A stretch of 64,000 nt of DNA from an uncultured bacterium. GTDB taxonomy: Bacteria > Cyanobacteriota > Vampirovibrionia > Gastranaerophilales > Gastranaerophilaceae. Below the pieces are notes generated by a model. That model had not been told where the DNA came from, did no database searches, and saw nothing but the letters and a program-made list of their open reading frames with translations. Location: positions 38,123 to 102,122 of the forward strand of contig CABRZP010000008.1 of the NCBI GenBank assembly GCA_902475545.1, written 5' to 3'. Positions 31,950-41,229 of the stretch are shown here, piece after piece (position 1 is the first letter of the stretch; each line of letters starts with the position of its first letter). The translations under genes were made by a program, and so were the position numbers.

Positions 31950-33191
31950 TTATCTGATAATTTGACTAAGAGCAGAGACAACATCTTTGTCCCATTTTAT
32001 GCCAGCTTCAGAAAGAATAATTTCTATTGCTTTTTCAGACTCCATAGCTTTTCTGTAAGGTCTGTCAGATGTCATTGCAGAATAAGCATCTGCAACCGCA
32101 ATAATTCTTGAACCTAGTGGAATTGATTGTCCTTTTAATCCTTCAGGACTTCCGGAACCGTCAACTCTTTCTGTTTGGTAAGTAATATATGGTACAACTT
32201 CAGATAAGAAATTGATATTCATAAGAAGATTTACACCAACATTTGAGTGATTTTTTATTTTCTGAAGTTCTTCTGCAGAAAGTTTGCCATTTGTTGCAAA
32301 TATTTTTTCAGGAAGAGTTATCTTACCAATGTTTTGCAGTAGACCTGCATAATAAATTAAATCAGTAGTTTTTTCATTCAGACCTAATTTTTTGCAAATA
32401 TTCCTTGCTATTTTTGCAGTATTTCTTGAATGTGATACTGTGTATTGACCTTTTCTGTCAACTGCATTTGCAAGAGCTTCTACGAAATTTTGCTGATAAT
32501 CACATAAATCTCCAATCAGTGCAGTTAGTTCTGCTCTTGACTGTTTTAAATCAAATTCGGTTGATTCCGGTGATTCAATAAGTTTATTCGTATTTTCAAT
32601 TTCATTTTGTAATGTTATTGTCGTTCCAAGCAGGTTTGCAATACTTATAACAAGTTCAAGATAATCATTTTCAAGTTTCTTGCTGAATTTTACCTGAATT
32701 CCACCAACCGGAATTGTAGAACTGCCCATTGGTATATATATGTTTGAGTTTTTTTCAATCATATCATTATGTATTAGTTCATTAAGAGTTATTTCAGGTT
32801 CTTTTTCAAGTTTTTCAGAGGAATTTCCAATAACTGTTAACTTGTTATCTTTTATTAGCAGAATATTACAATCTTCTACTTCAAGCATTTGAACAATTGA
32901 TTTTGCAATTGAAGTATAAATAGCATGTTCTTCGTGTGCAGAAAAATTTAAAACGCATAAAGTGTTTTTAGAAGAATATATGTCTGTTAATTCTTTTAAC
33001 TGATTAGATAATCTTTCTTTTTTATTTGATTTTGTGCTTATTTTTTTTGCTAAATCTTCAGAAATAAGACTTTCAGACAAAAAATCACCCAAATTAAGTG
33101 CAAACATTTCTTCTATCGGATCTGCACCTACTAAAAATTCAGATTGCCCGAAAAGTGATACTCCTGTCTGCTTTTTCTCTTCTTTATCCAT
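31950..33191 (-). CDS. HD-GYP-type protein with degenerate catalytic motifs
   Basis: The ATG at 33191 has an aagga site and gives 413 residues; an upstream ATG at 33212 lacks one. The N-terminal half looks like a GAF-type sensor domain, then a short coiled helix, then an HD-GYP domain (HSRNTAKIARNI...IIAVADAYSAMTSDRPYRKA). The catalytic HD doublet, normally LLHDIGK, reads LLQNIGK, and the HHE...GSGYP region reads YQTERVDGSGSP. It is therefore unlikely to hydrolyse cyclic di-GMP and may be a binding or signalling protein. It has no membrane span. Confidence 0.85.
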   Translation of the reverse strand: MDKEEKKQTGVSLFGQSEFLVGADPIEEMFALNLGDFLSESLISEDLAKKISTKSNKKERLSNQLKELTDIYSSKNTLCVLNFSAHEEHAIYTSIAKSIVQMLEVEDCNILLIKDNKLTVIGNSSEKLEKEPEITLNELIHNDMIEKNSNIYIPMGSSTIPVGGIQVKFSKKLENDYLELVISIANLLGTTITLQNEIENTNKLIESPESTEFDLKQSRAELTALIGDLCDYQQNFVEALANAVDRKGQYTVSHSRNTAKIARNICKKLGLNEKTTDLIYYAGLLQNIGKITLPEKIFATNGKLSAEELQKIKNHSNVGVNLLMNINFLSEVVPYITYQTERVDGSGSPEGLKGQSIPLGSRIIAVADAYSAMTSDRPYRKAMESEKAIEIILSEAGIKWDKDVVSALSQIIR

Positions 33192-33327
33192 AAATTTTCC
33201 TTCTTTATACATGCCTTCTATTTTTATATACGGTATAAATTTTCAAAACTTTAATCCGGATTTGAAAATTTCATACTAAAGTATGGTATTTTTTATACTT
33301 TTGTATAATTAGAAAACTTTAACATAC

Positions 33328-34356
33328 TTAATAATATAATGCAATTTTTAAACAATTATCTGGTTTATTTGAAAATAATTCGTATGCTTTTATAATTTCA
33401 CTAAATTTAAATTTGTCAGTTATGAGGTAATCTGTATTTAATTTTTTCTCAGATATAAGTTGCAGCAGTTTTTTACAATCTATTGCATCTACTCCGCCGG
33501 TTTTAAATATTAAATTTTTACCATACATTAGAGGTAAAGGTAAATTCTGAGTATTTTCATACATTGCAACAATAGCGATAATTGCATTAGGGCGTGCAAT
33601 TTTCCATGCTGTTTCGAATGTATTCTCACCGCCGGCAGCCTCAATTACACAATCTGCACCGTATTTGGTATATTTTGTTATTTCTTTTTCAATATCACAT
33701 TTTTGAGGATTGATTGTCACATCCGCAAAGTTTAATTGTTTTGCAAGGTTAAGGCGAGAGTCATTGATATCAATAGCTATTACTTGTTTTGCCTTGAAAA
33801 TTTTAGCTGACTGCATAGCACAGAGTCCTACCGGACCGGCTCCAATTATTGCGATAGTATCGCTTTCTTTAATTTCGCATAGCTTTGCACCCCAATATCC
33901 GCTTGATAATATATCGCCGACAAATAATGCATTTTCATAAGATACGTTATCAGGTAGTTTCGTTAATCCGTTGTCTGCAAAAGGTACTCTTACGTATTCT
34001 GCCTGACAGCCGTCAATTTTGCAGCCCAGTTCCCAACCGCCGTTAATGCAGTTATTTATAAAACCTTTTTGGCAAAATTCGCATTTCCCGCAAAATGTTT
34101 CACAGTTTGCACTGACTCTGTCACCGATTTTTATATTTTTTATGTCGCTGCCAACTTCAATAACTTCTCCTACAAACTCGTGTCCAAGTATTATGTTGTT
34201 TTTTGCAGATGGAACAGCACCGTTTATAATATGCAAATCACTTGTACAGATTGATGACAATGTGACTTTTACGATTGCATCTGTACTGTGTAAGAGTTTT
34301 GGCTCTGCTTTTTCTATTAGTTCAATGTTGTTGTTTTTTCTGATTAAAGCTTTCAT
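33328..34356 (-). CDS. Zinc-dependent alcohol/polyol dehydrogenase (MDR family)
   Basis: This 342-residue medium-chain dehydrogenase has the catalytic-zinc region SICTSDLH and GHEFVGEV, the four-cysteine structural zinc loop (CGKCEFCQKG...C), and the Rossmann motif IIGAGPVGLCAMQ followed by IDIND (the Asp favours NAD). It resembles sorbitol/threonine dehydrogenase-type enzymes; the substrate is not known. It stands alone between the HD-GYP gene and the divergent Stealth gene. Confidence 0.9.
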   Translation of the reverse strand: MKALIRKNNNIELIEKAEPKLLHSTDAIVKVTLSSICTSDLHIINGAVPSAKNNIILGHEFVGEVIEVGSDIKNIKIGDRVSANCETFCGKCEFCQKGFINNCINGGWELGCKIDGCQAEYVRVPFADNGLTKLPDNVSYENALFVGDILSSGYWGAKLCEIKESDTIAIIGAGPVGLCAMQSAKIFKAKQVIAIDINDSRLNLAKQLNFADVTINPQKCDIEKEITKYTKYGADCVIEAAGGENTFETAWKIARPNAIIAIVAMYENTQNLPLPLMYGKNLIFKTGGVDAIDCKKLLQLISEKKLNTDYLITDKFKFSEIIKAYELFSNKPDNCLKIALYY

Positions 34357-34479
34357 AAAGCGATTTTAACACAAAATTTATTTGTCAGATTAAATATTTG
34401 TAGCCGTCTGGCTAATAGCAATATGGCTAGCCTTTGACGATAATAATAAGATACAAGATTAGCGGAGTATTTATTATTT

Positions 34480-36306
34480 ATGAACCAAAATGAGAGTGAA
34501 AGTTTTCCCGTAGATATTGTTTATCTTTGGTGTGATTCTTCGGATAAAAAATGGCAGGAAAAGAAGAAAAAAGAACTTGGTGTGGGAAAATCTTATGATA
34601 AAGATTCAGTTTCAGATTGTCGGTTTATCAATACTAATGAGTTAAAATATTCTCTGCGGTCTGTTGAAAAATTTGCTCCATGGATTAGAAATATTATAAT
34701 TGTTACGGATAATCAAATCCCTGATTGGTTGGATATTTCAAATGCTAAAATCAGAATAGTTAATCATGCTGATATTTTACCGGAAGAGGCACTTCCAACT
34801 TTTAATGCTTCAGCTATAGAGACTGCAATTCATAAAATTCCAAATCTGTCGGAGCATTTTTTATTTGCCAATGATGACATGTTTTTTGGAAATTATGTTG
34901 ATAAAAGTTTTTTCTTTTCAAGTGACGGGGTTCCAATTTTCAGATTTTCAAAACGAAGAATTATTAATAAAAAATATAAGCATTTATACGGGTATATGGT
35001 TTCAAAGGCTTATAATGAAGTGAAAAATAAGTTTGGAGAAAGTTCTCCGTATTTTCCGCATCATAATATTGATGCTTATAGAAAATCTGATATGGCTGAA
35101 TGCTGTGATTATTTTTCTGATGAATTCAAGGCTACGGCTTTGCAAAAATTTAGGGAAAAAGATTGCATTCAACGCTCTATCTTTTCTTATTATGCTATTG
35201 CAAATGGACAAGGTACTTATAAAGTAGTGAATAATTTGTACTCTAATCTGACTTCTATAACAAATAAAAAGCCTTTGGATTCTATTCTTATTGAACTTAA
35301 AAAATCAAAATTATCAAAAATTTCGAAACAAAAACCGTATCTTTTTTGTTTGAATGATAGTTTAAAAACAACGACTGAAGATCGTATGGCAATGTTGGAG
35401 CTGCTGCAAAAGATGTTCCCGACTCCGGCAGTTTTTGAAAAGAAGGCTGAAAATAATAGTCAAATTTATATTTGTTATCATAAAGATTTTCAAAATATAA
35501 AGAATTCGGTTTTAACTCCAATACAAGTTGGTGCATCTTTATCTGATGTTGATTTGGGATTTGTAAAAGATAATTCCGGTGAAAATATTTCTTGTAAAAA
35601 TAAATATTATTCAGAATTAACTGCTTTGTACTGGATTTGGAAAAATTCAAAAGCTGATTATGTTGGATTGATGCATTATCGCAGATTATTTGATTTATCA
35701 AATGGTACAAAACGCTGGTTCAATTATTTCCCTGATAATATAGATGAAATACTGGAGCTTAATAAAACTACCTTAGAAAATATTTTATCAGATTTTGATA
35801 TTATTTTACCTATGAAACGTGTTATTCCTAAGATTCAATCATCATACCAATATTATAAAAAGAAACACGTGATTTCGGATTTAGATGCGGTTCTTGATAT
35901 AATTAAGGATTATACTCCTGAAATTTATGATACAGCTGTTGAGGTTTTAAAAAATAGTAACAGAATGTATTTATATAACATGTTTATATCTTCAAAAGAA
36001 TTTCTCGATGAATATGCTAAATGGTTGTTTGAAATTCTTTTCCGCTTAGAGGATAAGATTCAATCTGATGTCGAGTTAAGAACTCCATATCAACAGAGGG
36101 TTTACGGTTTCATTTCCGAAAGATTATTTACTATTTATGTTGAATATTGTAAAAAATCCGGCTTAAAGATTAAAGAAGTTCCTGTAGTGTATTGCGAGAC
36201 AAAAAAATCCAGATATGATGCATTTCAATTCAGAACATCAATCTATAAATTGCTGTCTAAACTTGGTATTCGAAAACTTCACTGGAAAGAACAATACGGT
36301 GTTTAG
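34480..36306 (+). CDS. Stealth-type sugar-phosphate transferase fused to a DUF4422 glycosyltransferase
   Basis: This 608-residue protein has two parts. Residues 1-310 match the Stealth family: the CR1 start PVDIVYLWCDSSD, the RSVEKFAPWIRNIIIVTDNQIPDWL segment of CR2, HFLFANDDMFFGN, and a later PHHNIDAYRKS region. Stealth proteins move sugar-1-phosphates for capsule-like polymers and resemble the human GlcNAc-1-phosphotransferase. From about residue 325 (IYICYHKDF, GLMHYRRLFD) the sequence fits DUF4422, a glycosyltransferase domain. No other capsule genes are adjacent. It overlaps the ftsL 3' end by 4 bases. Confidence 0.85.
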   Translation: MNQNESESFPVDIVYLWCDSSDKKWQEKKKKELGVGKSYDKDSVSDCRFINTNELKYSLRSVEKFAPWIRNIIIVTDNQIPDWLDISNAKIRIVNHADILPEEALPTFNASAIETAIHKIPNLSEHFLFANDDMFFGNYVDKSFFFSSDGVPIFRFSKRRIINKKYKHLYGYMVSKAYNEVKNKFGESSPYFPHHNIDAYRKSDMAECCDYFSDEFKATALQKFREKDCIQRSIFSYYAIANGQGTYKVVNNLYSNLTSITNKKPLDSILIELKKSKLSKISKQKPYLFCLNDSLKTTTEDRMAMLELLQKMFPTPAVFEKKAENNSQIYICYHKDFQNIKNSVLTPIQVGASLSDVDLGFVKDNSGENISCKNKYYSELTALYWIWKNSKADYVGLMHYRRLFDLSNGTKRWFNYFPDNIDEILELNKTTLENILSDFDIILPMKRVIPKIQSSYQYYKKKHVISDLDAVLDIIKDYTPEIYDTAVEVLKNSNRMYLYNMFISSKEFLDEYAKWLFEILFRLEDKIQSDVELRTPYQQRVYGFISERLFTIYVEYCKKSGLKIKEVPVVYCETKKSRYDAFQFRTSIYKLLSKLGIRKLHWKEQYGV

Positions 36307-36779
36307 TAACCTATAGCCCAGTTAAAACCGTTTGAAGCTGTTTTTGTTTGATTGACTACAGCTTTTTGTGAATTTAATGCAGTAACTTCTATTACTTTAT
36401 CAGCTTTTTGTAATAAATTGTATTCGCCAATTTTTGTGTCAACATTATTGAATGATTTAAATTTATCCAATTCAGCTTGTAAATCTTGGTTTTCTGCATT
36501 AAGTCTAACTATTTCGTTATCAAGATTATTTAGTTTTGCTTCGTAGTTCATTGCTATGTAATAGCTTACAAATGCAACAAAGATTGATATTACAAGACAA
36601 AAACATAAAGATTTGTTCATTTTTCTTGTAATCATTTCACCGATTGTAACAGGGGCTTCTTGATAAAAATCTCCCTCGATAACTTGATTATACTCTCTCA
36701 ACGGATTGTTTGCGTAACCGTTATTTCTGTATAACAAGTGTTGATCTTCAATTTTTACTCTCGCTGATTTTAAATTCAT
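36303..36779 (-). CDS. ftsL: FtsL-like cell division protein
   Basis: This 158-residue protein has a cytoplasmic N-terminal tail of about 55 residues, one membrane span (about 57-78) and a coiled coil (LNNLDNEIVRLNAENQDLQAEL) that would face the periplasm. That bitopic design, directly downstream of rsmH on the same strand, is typical of FtsL, which joins FtsB/FtsQ at the division site. Sequence conservation of FtsL is low, so the name rests mainly on position and topology. No penicillin-binding protein gene follows. Confidence 0.7.
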   Translation of the reverse strand: MNLKSARVKIEDQHLLYRNNGYANNPLREYNQVIEGDFYQEAPVTIGEMITRKMNKSLCFCLVISIFVAFVSYYIAMNYEAKLNNLDNEIVRLNAENQDLQAELDKFKSFNNVDTKIGEYNLLQKADKVIEVTALNSQKAVVNQTKTASNGFNWAIGY

Positions 36780-36817
36780 TCCCTAAACTACCTATCAAAT
36801 AAACTCTTATACTGCTC

Positions 36818-37753
36818 TTATTTCCTTATACACCTTGCAATTCTTAGTTTTGCACTTCTTGAAGGTGGGTTTTCTTTAATCTCCTCATCTGTTGCCATTA
36901 TCGGTTTTTTGTTTACCAGCTCCAATATAGGAGGAGGACAGTGACAAATCATTTGATTTTTTTCACAATGACATCGAGTTGAATGATATTTGAATACCTG
37001 TTTCACAATTCTGTCTTCTAAAGAATGGAAACTTATGACACTAATTATAGCACCAAAATCTAATATGTCCAATACATCATTCAATGTGTTTTTAACATTT
37101 TGTAACTCTTGATTTACTTCTATTCTAATTGCCTGAAATACTCTTGTGGCGGGATGTATAGATGATTTTATTTTTGGTGTGGATTCCACAATCAATTGGG
37201 CTAATTCAGTTGTGCTATTTATTGGTTTTAGCTTTCTTTTTTCTATAATTGCTTTTGCTATGCGTTTTGAAAATCTTTCTTCCCCATATTCTGAAAATAT
37301 TTTTACAAGTTCATCTTCTTTATAATTATTTACAACATCAAATGCAGTAAAATCAGAATCCATATTAAATCTCATATCAAGAGGTGCTTCTTTTAAAAAA
37401 GAAAATCCTCGTTCCTGTTTGGTTAATTGATGGTATGAAGCTCCAAGATCAAACAAAACTCCGCCTGTTATTTTTTCAATACCTAAATCTTTTAGTGCTT
37501 GTTTTATATTAGTGTAAGAATTTTTAACGATTGTTAAGTTTTGATAATTTTTTAACCTTTCGGAAGCTGCATTTATTGCATCTTGATCAATATCAAAAGC
37601 GATAAGTCTGCCATCAGGAGAAATTCTATTTAGAATTAACTCACTGTGTCCGCCCCCGCCAAGTGTGCAATCAACATAAATTTTGCCGTTTTGACAGTCT
37701 AATGCGTCAACGGCTTCATTTTTCATAACAGTATAGTGTTTGAATTCTTCCAT
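36818..37753 (-). CDS. rsmH: 16S rRNA (cytosine1402-N4)-methyltransferase
   Basis: RsmH (MraW) methylates C1402 of 16S rRNA. The 311-residue protein has the AdoMet-binding motif VDCTLGGGGHSELIL near the start, GVLFDLGASYHQL, RGFSF, and the C-terminal FHSLEDRIVK and PPSRSAKLR motifs, all standard. An unusual cysteine cluster (RCHCEKNQMICHC) occurs in the C-terminal insert. In most bacteria it follows mraZ; here no mraZ is seen upstream. ftsL follows 38 bases downstream. Confidence 0.96.
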   Translation of the reverse strand: MEEFKHYTVMKNEAVDALDCQNGKIYVDCTLGGGGHSELILNRISPDGRLIAFDIDQDAINAASERLKNYQNLTIVKNSYTNIKQALKDLGIEKITGGVLFDLGASYHQLTKQERGFSFLKEAPLDMRFNMDSDFTAFDVVNNYKEDELVKIFSEYGEERFSKRIAKAIIEKRKLKPINSTTELAQLIVESTPKIKSSIHPATRVFQAIRIEVNQELQNVKNTLNDVLDILDFGAIISVISFHSLEDRIVKQVFKYHSTRCHCEKNQMICHCPPPILELVNKKPIMATDEEIKENPPSRSAKLRIARCIRK

Positions 37754-37771
37754 ACTTCCATACTAACACAA

Positions 37772-37796
37772 AAGAGGAATGATTATCATTCCTCTT
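37772..37796 (-). terminator. Terminator of the 37821 gene
   Basis: On the reverse strand aagaggaatga and tcattcctctt form an 11-base stem with a 3-base loop, then ttttg. It separates the small hypothetical gene from rsmH. Confidence 0.75.
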
Positions 37797-37820
37797 AAAA
37801 TTTTTAAATCTCTTTATTTC

Positions 37821-38042
37821 TTACATTATAAATCCGGATAAGCCTTTGGTATCAAATGTTTCAATAAACTTGTCATAAGTATAGCTTACTTCGTGTCCTG
37901 ATTCATCGACAATTTGGATAACATTTTGAAGTTCAACATCTTCAACGTCAGGAGCTTTTGAAACAATCATATAGGAATTTGCATCTTTGCCTTGATTATT
38001 TTTGTCTTCCCATAATATGGTTTCATCAAATTTAAATTCCAT
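37821..38042 (-). CDS. Small acidic hypothetical protein
   Basis: From the ATG at 38042, which has an aaagaggt site 8 bases upstream, the product is 73 residues, acidic and soluble. A longer in-frame start at 38060 would use that site as codons and is rejected. I do not recognise the family. It is its own short transcription unit, ended by the hairpin at 37772-37796, and lies divergent to the poly-G pilin-like gene at 38224. Confidence 0.7.
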   Translation of the reverse strand: MEFKFDETILWEDKNNQGKDANSYMIVSKAPDVEDVELQNVIQIVDESGHEVSYTYDKFIETFDTKGLSGFIM

Positions 38043-38223
38043 ATTTTGTACCTCTTTCATTATTTTCGTTTCAACATGTTGATAGTCGGCATATAGAGTT
38101 TGTTTCTTTAGGTATTTGAAGGAAAACGTTACATAAATTTACAATTTAATGATATTATAAATTTGCGTTTTTACTAAAAATCTAATATACTTATTTTATA
38201 TTTTTTTGATTAAGGAGATTGAT

Positions 38224-39010
38224 ATGCTGAAACTTAATAATACTAAGGAATTCGGGGGGGGGTAACCTCTTAAAGCTTCTAAATAAAGGCCTTTCAAGGT
38301 TTGCGTTTACTCTGGCAGAAGTTCTTATTACTCTTGGTATTATTGGAGTCGTGGCGGCAATTACCGTACCGAGTTTGGTCAGTGCGTGTAATAAAAATAT
38401 TGTTGAAACCAGATTGAAAAGTATACATTCAACAATCCTTCAAGCTTTCAAAATGGCACAAGCTCAAAATGGGGATTTTTCAATATTAAATAATATATAT
38501 GATAATTCTGATGTGAACGGTTACTCTTGGGAGAATAACAGAGATGCATTTGAAACTTATTTCGCTCCTGTATTTAATACGGTATCAGTATATCAAAAAA
38601 ATAAATGCTTTAGATTATATTATGCAGATGGGGTAACTTATCGTGGAACGGCGTGTGCTAATGTTGGGTATTATGTTTTGTTAAATAATGGGACGGTATT
38701 AGGTTTTGTTAAAAATGGTAATTATGATGGTTTACGAATTATTGTGATATTAAATCCTTCAAAGAGAAATCTTATAATTGGGAAGGATATTTTTGAATTG
38801 CAGTATATGTCAGATACTTATGGAAACGGATATGGTTATAATTCACCTATAAAAAGAAATTATAATTTATCTAACCGTCAAAAATTCCTTGATGCATGTA
38901 AATCAACTGTAGCATATCCTATGTATTCAATGTCAACTTCAGAATTTTGTACTTTTTTAATTTTTGAAAATGGTTTTAAAATCCCTAAAGATTATCCTGT
39001 CAAATTGTAG
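38224..39010 (+). CDS. Type IV pilin-like protein, out of frame by one base at a poly-G tract
   Basis: An ATG at 38224 with an ideal aaggag site opens a frame that reads MLKLNNTKEFGGG and then stops at 38263, directly after nine G. If the tract had eight G (or eleven), the same ATG would continue through RFAFTLAEVLITLGIIG, the pilin N-terminal helix, to the stop at 39010, giving about 261 residues. As given, the pilin frame has no start with a leader (only an internal ATG at 38351). This looks like the off state of a slipped-strand switch, though a homopolymer sequencing error is possible. The residue before the predicted cut is Ala. Confidence 0.8.
38254..38262 (+). repeat. Poly-G tract (nine G), candidate phase-variation switch
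   Basis: Nine consecutive G in an otherwise AT-rich gene start, between codon 10 and the pilin helix. It is by far the longest G run noticed in the window. Changes of one base here switch the downstream frame on or off. Confidence 0.85.
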
Positions 39011-39011
39011 C

Positions 39012-39209
39012 TTAAATAAATTCAACAATTTTAGATAGTGGAATATTTTTGAGTAAATAACTAATATCTGAGCTTGCAACTTTGCATTTAACTTTTTGAG
39101 TAATATTATGTGTTAAATGATTGTTGGATATCATTATAATTTGGTTTACTGCATCAAATATATTTAAATGAGTTAAGTCTATAATTTCTTCTTTGTTTTT
39201 ACTTGCCAT
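39012..39209 (-). CDS. Small hypothetical protein
   Basis: This 65-residue soluble protein has a good aaaggac site before the ATG. It is not recognised, and has no signal peptide, span or metal motif. It converges on the pilin-like gene with one base between the stops. Confidence 0.6.
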   Translation of the reverse strand: MASKNKEEIIDLTHLNIFDAVNQIIMISNNHLTHNITQKVKCKVASSDISYLLKNIPLSKIVEFI

Positions 39210-39328
39210 ATTTTGTCCTTTATCATTTTCTTCGGGTGAAAAATATAAATTTTAATAAAGTTTTTGTAAATATACTGTATTTGTAGGATATTTATTGTAT
39301 AATCATCATGAGTTAAGTGAGGTGGGAT

Positions 39329-40309
39329 ATGACGACTATGACTTTAAGCAGAATTAATGAACTGGCAAAAGAAGTGTTAGAGATTGAAGCTAATTCAATT
39401 TTACGTTTGAAAAGTAATATTGGAGACGCTTTTGATAATGCTATTGATATATTATACAATTGCCGTGGACGTGTAATTGTTACAGGTATGGGAAAATCAG
39501 GTTTAATCGGTAAAAAAATTGCTGCAACTATGTCTTCTACAGGTACTCCGGCATACTTTTTACATCCTGCGGAAAGTACTCATGGAGATTCCGGAGTTAT
39601 AACAAGAGAAGATGTTATTATTGCAATTTCAAACAGTGGTGAAACTCAAGAATTAATGAATTTACTACCTTTAATAAAAAGATTTGGTTGTCCTATGATT
39701 GGTATGACCGGTAATATGAATTCAACTCTTGCAAAAGCAAGTGAAGTTGTTCTTGATATTTCAGTAGAAAGAGAAGCTTGTCCTTTGGGTAAAGCACCTA
39801 CAGCAAGTACAACTGCAACTTTAGCTATGGGTGATACTCTGGCGGTTTGTTTGATGGAGAAAAAAGGATTTACAAAAGAAGATTTTCTAATGTATCATCC
39901 GTCAGGAAAGCTTGGAAAAGGTTTAACCTATAAAGTTAAAGATTTAATGATTACAGGTAAAAAAATGCCATTAGTTTCTGATACTGAAACTTTTACAAAT
40001 GTATTAAATACTATTTCTGAATATAAACTTGGTATGGCTATGATTTTGGATTCCGATAAAAAATTATCAGGAGTTTTAACTGATGGTGATATCAGAAGAA
40101 CTATTATAAAATATCCAAATTCTTCAAACGTACAAGTTAAAGATGTAATGACCGTTAATCCTAAAAAAATTACGGAAGATGCTTATGCTGCATCAGCACT
40201 TAATTTAATGGAAAAATATTCAATTACGGCTCTTGCTGTTGTTGATGAAAGCAATACTCCTGTTGGTGTTATTCACGTTCATGATTTATTAAGAGCAGGT
40301 GTTGCGTAA
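39329..40309 (+). CDS. kdsD: Arabinose-5-phosphate isomerase
   Basis: KdsD converts ribulose-5-phosphate to arabinose-5-phosphate for Kdo synthesis. The start at 39329 (326 residues) has gaggtgg just upstream; a GTG at 39317 overlaps that site and is rejected. The SIS domain has VTGMGKSGLIGKKIAA, ESTHGDSG and ISNSGET. Two CBS domains follow (VKDLMITG onward and VKDVMTVN onward). It overlaps kdsC by one base, which strengthens the assignment over GutQ-type paralogues. Confidence 0.94.
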   Translation: MTTMTLSRINELAKEVLEIEANSILRLKSNIGDAFDNAIDILYNCRGRVIVTGMGKSGLIGKKIAATMSSTGTPAYFLHPAESTHGDSGVITREDVIIAISNSGETQELMNLLPLIKRFGCPMIGMTGNMNSTLAKASEVVLDISVEREACPLGKAPTASTTATLAMGDTLAVCLMEKKGFTKEDFLMYHPSGKLGKGLTYKVKDLMITGKKMPLVSDTETFTNVLNTISEYKLGMAMILDSDKKLSGVLTDGDIRRTIIKYPNSSNVQVKDVMTVNPKKITEDAYAASALNLMEKYSITALAVVDESNTPVGVIHVHDLLRAGVA

Positions 40310-40797
40310 TGGAATTGAGAGAAAAAGCAAGTAAAGTAAAGTTATTAGCTTTTGATGTCGATGGTGTGATGACTGATGGCAGTATTACTTATGATGAAAA
40401 CGGTATTGAATATAAAACATTTAATGCTAAAGATGGACACGGACTTGCTAAGATGGCTAGAAATGGTTTTGTTACTGCTATTATCACAGGTAGGAATAAC
40501 GGAACTGTTGACCGAAGAGCTTGTGATTTACGTGTAACAGAAGTCTATCAGGGTGTAAAAAATAAGCTGCCTATTTTAGAAGCTATTATGGAAAAGTATG
40601 GATTAGATTTCTCTGAAGTTTCATATATGGGCGATGATGAACCTGATATTTGTATTTTGGAAAAAGTTGCAATTGCTGCCTGTCCTGCGGATGCAGTTGA
40701 TAAAGTTAAATCGGTATGTAATTACAGGTCATCAAAAGATGGCGGGCATGGAGCTGTACGAGAACTTTGCGATTTTATTTTTGATAGTCAGCAATAA
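40309..40797 (+). CDS. kdsC: 3-deoxy-D-manno-octulosonate 8-phosphate phosphatase
   Basis: KdsC removes the phosphate from Kdo-8-P. The 162-residue HAD protein has the nucleophile motif AFDVDGVMTDG, IITGR (motif II) and MGDDEPD (motif IV), and no cap domain, as usual for this tetrameric subfamily. The start overlaps the kdsD stop (TAATG). Together with KdsD it shows that the cell makes Kdo and so a Gram-negative outer membrane. Confidence 0.94.
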   Translation: MELREKASKVKLLAFDVDGVMTDGSITYDENGIEYKTFNAKDGHGLAKMARNGFVTAIITGRNNGTVDRRACDLRVTEVYQGVKNKLPILEAIMEKYGLDFSEVSYMGDDEPDICILEKVAIAACPADAVDKVKSVCNYRSSKDGGHGAVRELCDFIFDSQQ

Positions 40798-40821
40798 ATT
40801 AATTCATGGGAGAAGATAATT

Positions 40822-41184
40822 ATGTATGAAATTAAAACACAGGCTTATTTTTCAGCCGCTCACCACTTATTAAATTATGATGGTGAATGTGAAAATCAAC
40901 ATGGTCATAATTGGATGGTCGAAGCTTTTGTTCAGGGTGAATCTCTTGATAAAAGTAATATTTTAATCGATTATAAGATTCTTAAAAGAGAGTTAAATGC
41001 AGTTTTAGATACATTAGATCATAAAGATTTGAATGATTTGCCGGAATTCAAAGGGGAAAGTCCGTCAAGTGAAATGATATCTGCTTATATTTATTCAAGA
41101 TTAAAAGAAAAAATTGTTCAATTAAGTAAGATTACGGTTTGGGAAACTCAAACTTCTTGTTGTTCTTATTTTGAAGCCGATTAG
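40822..41184 (+). CDS. queD: 6-carboxy-5,6,7,8-tetrahydropterin synthase
   Basis: QueD makes carboxy-tetrahydropterin, an early step to queuosine. The 120-residue protein has the zinc and catalytic motifs FSAAHHL, CENQHGHNW (catalytic Cys with the HxH zinc ligands) and LDHKDLND, plus a C-terminal glutamate in VWETQT. A 6-pyruvoyl-tetrahydropterin synthase activity cannot be excluded, but queF in this window favours QueD. An agaaga-type site lies upstream; kdsC ends 24 bases before. Confidence 0.9.
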   Translation: MYEIKTQAYFSAAHHLLNYDGECENQHGHNWMVEAFVQGESLDKSNILIDYKILKRELNAVLDTLDHKDLNDLPEFKGESPSSEMISAYIYSRLKEKIVQLSKITVWETQTSCCSYFEAD

Positions 41185-41229
41185 AAAGATACCTGCTTAT
41201 CTGATATAAATAGAAAGAGAGATTTGTAA

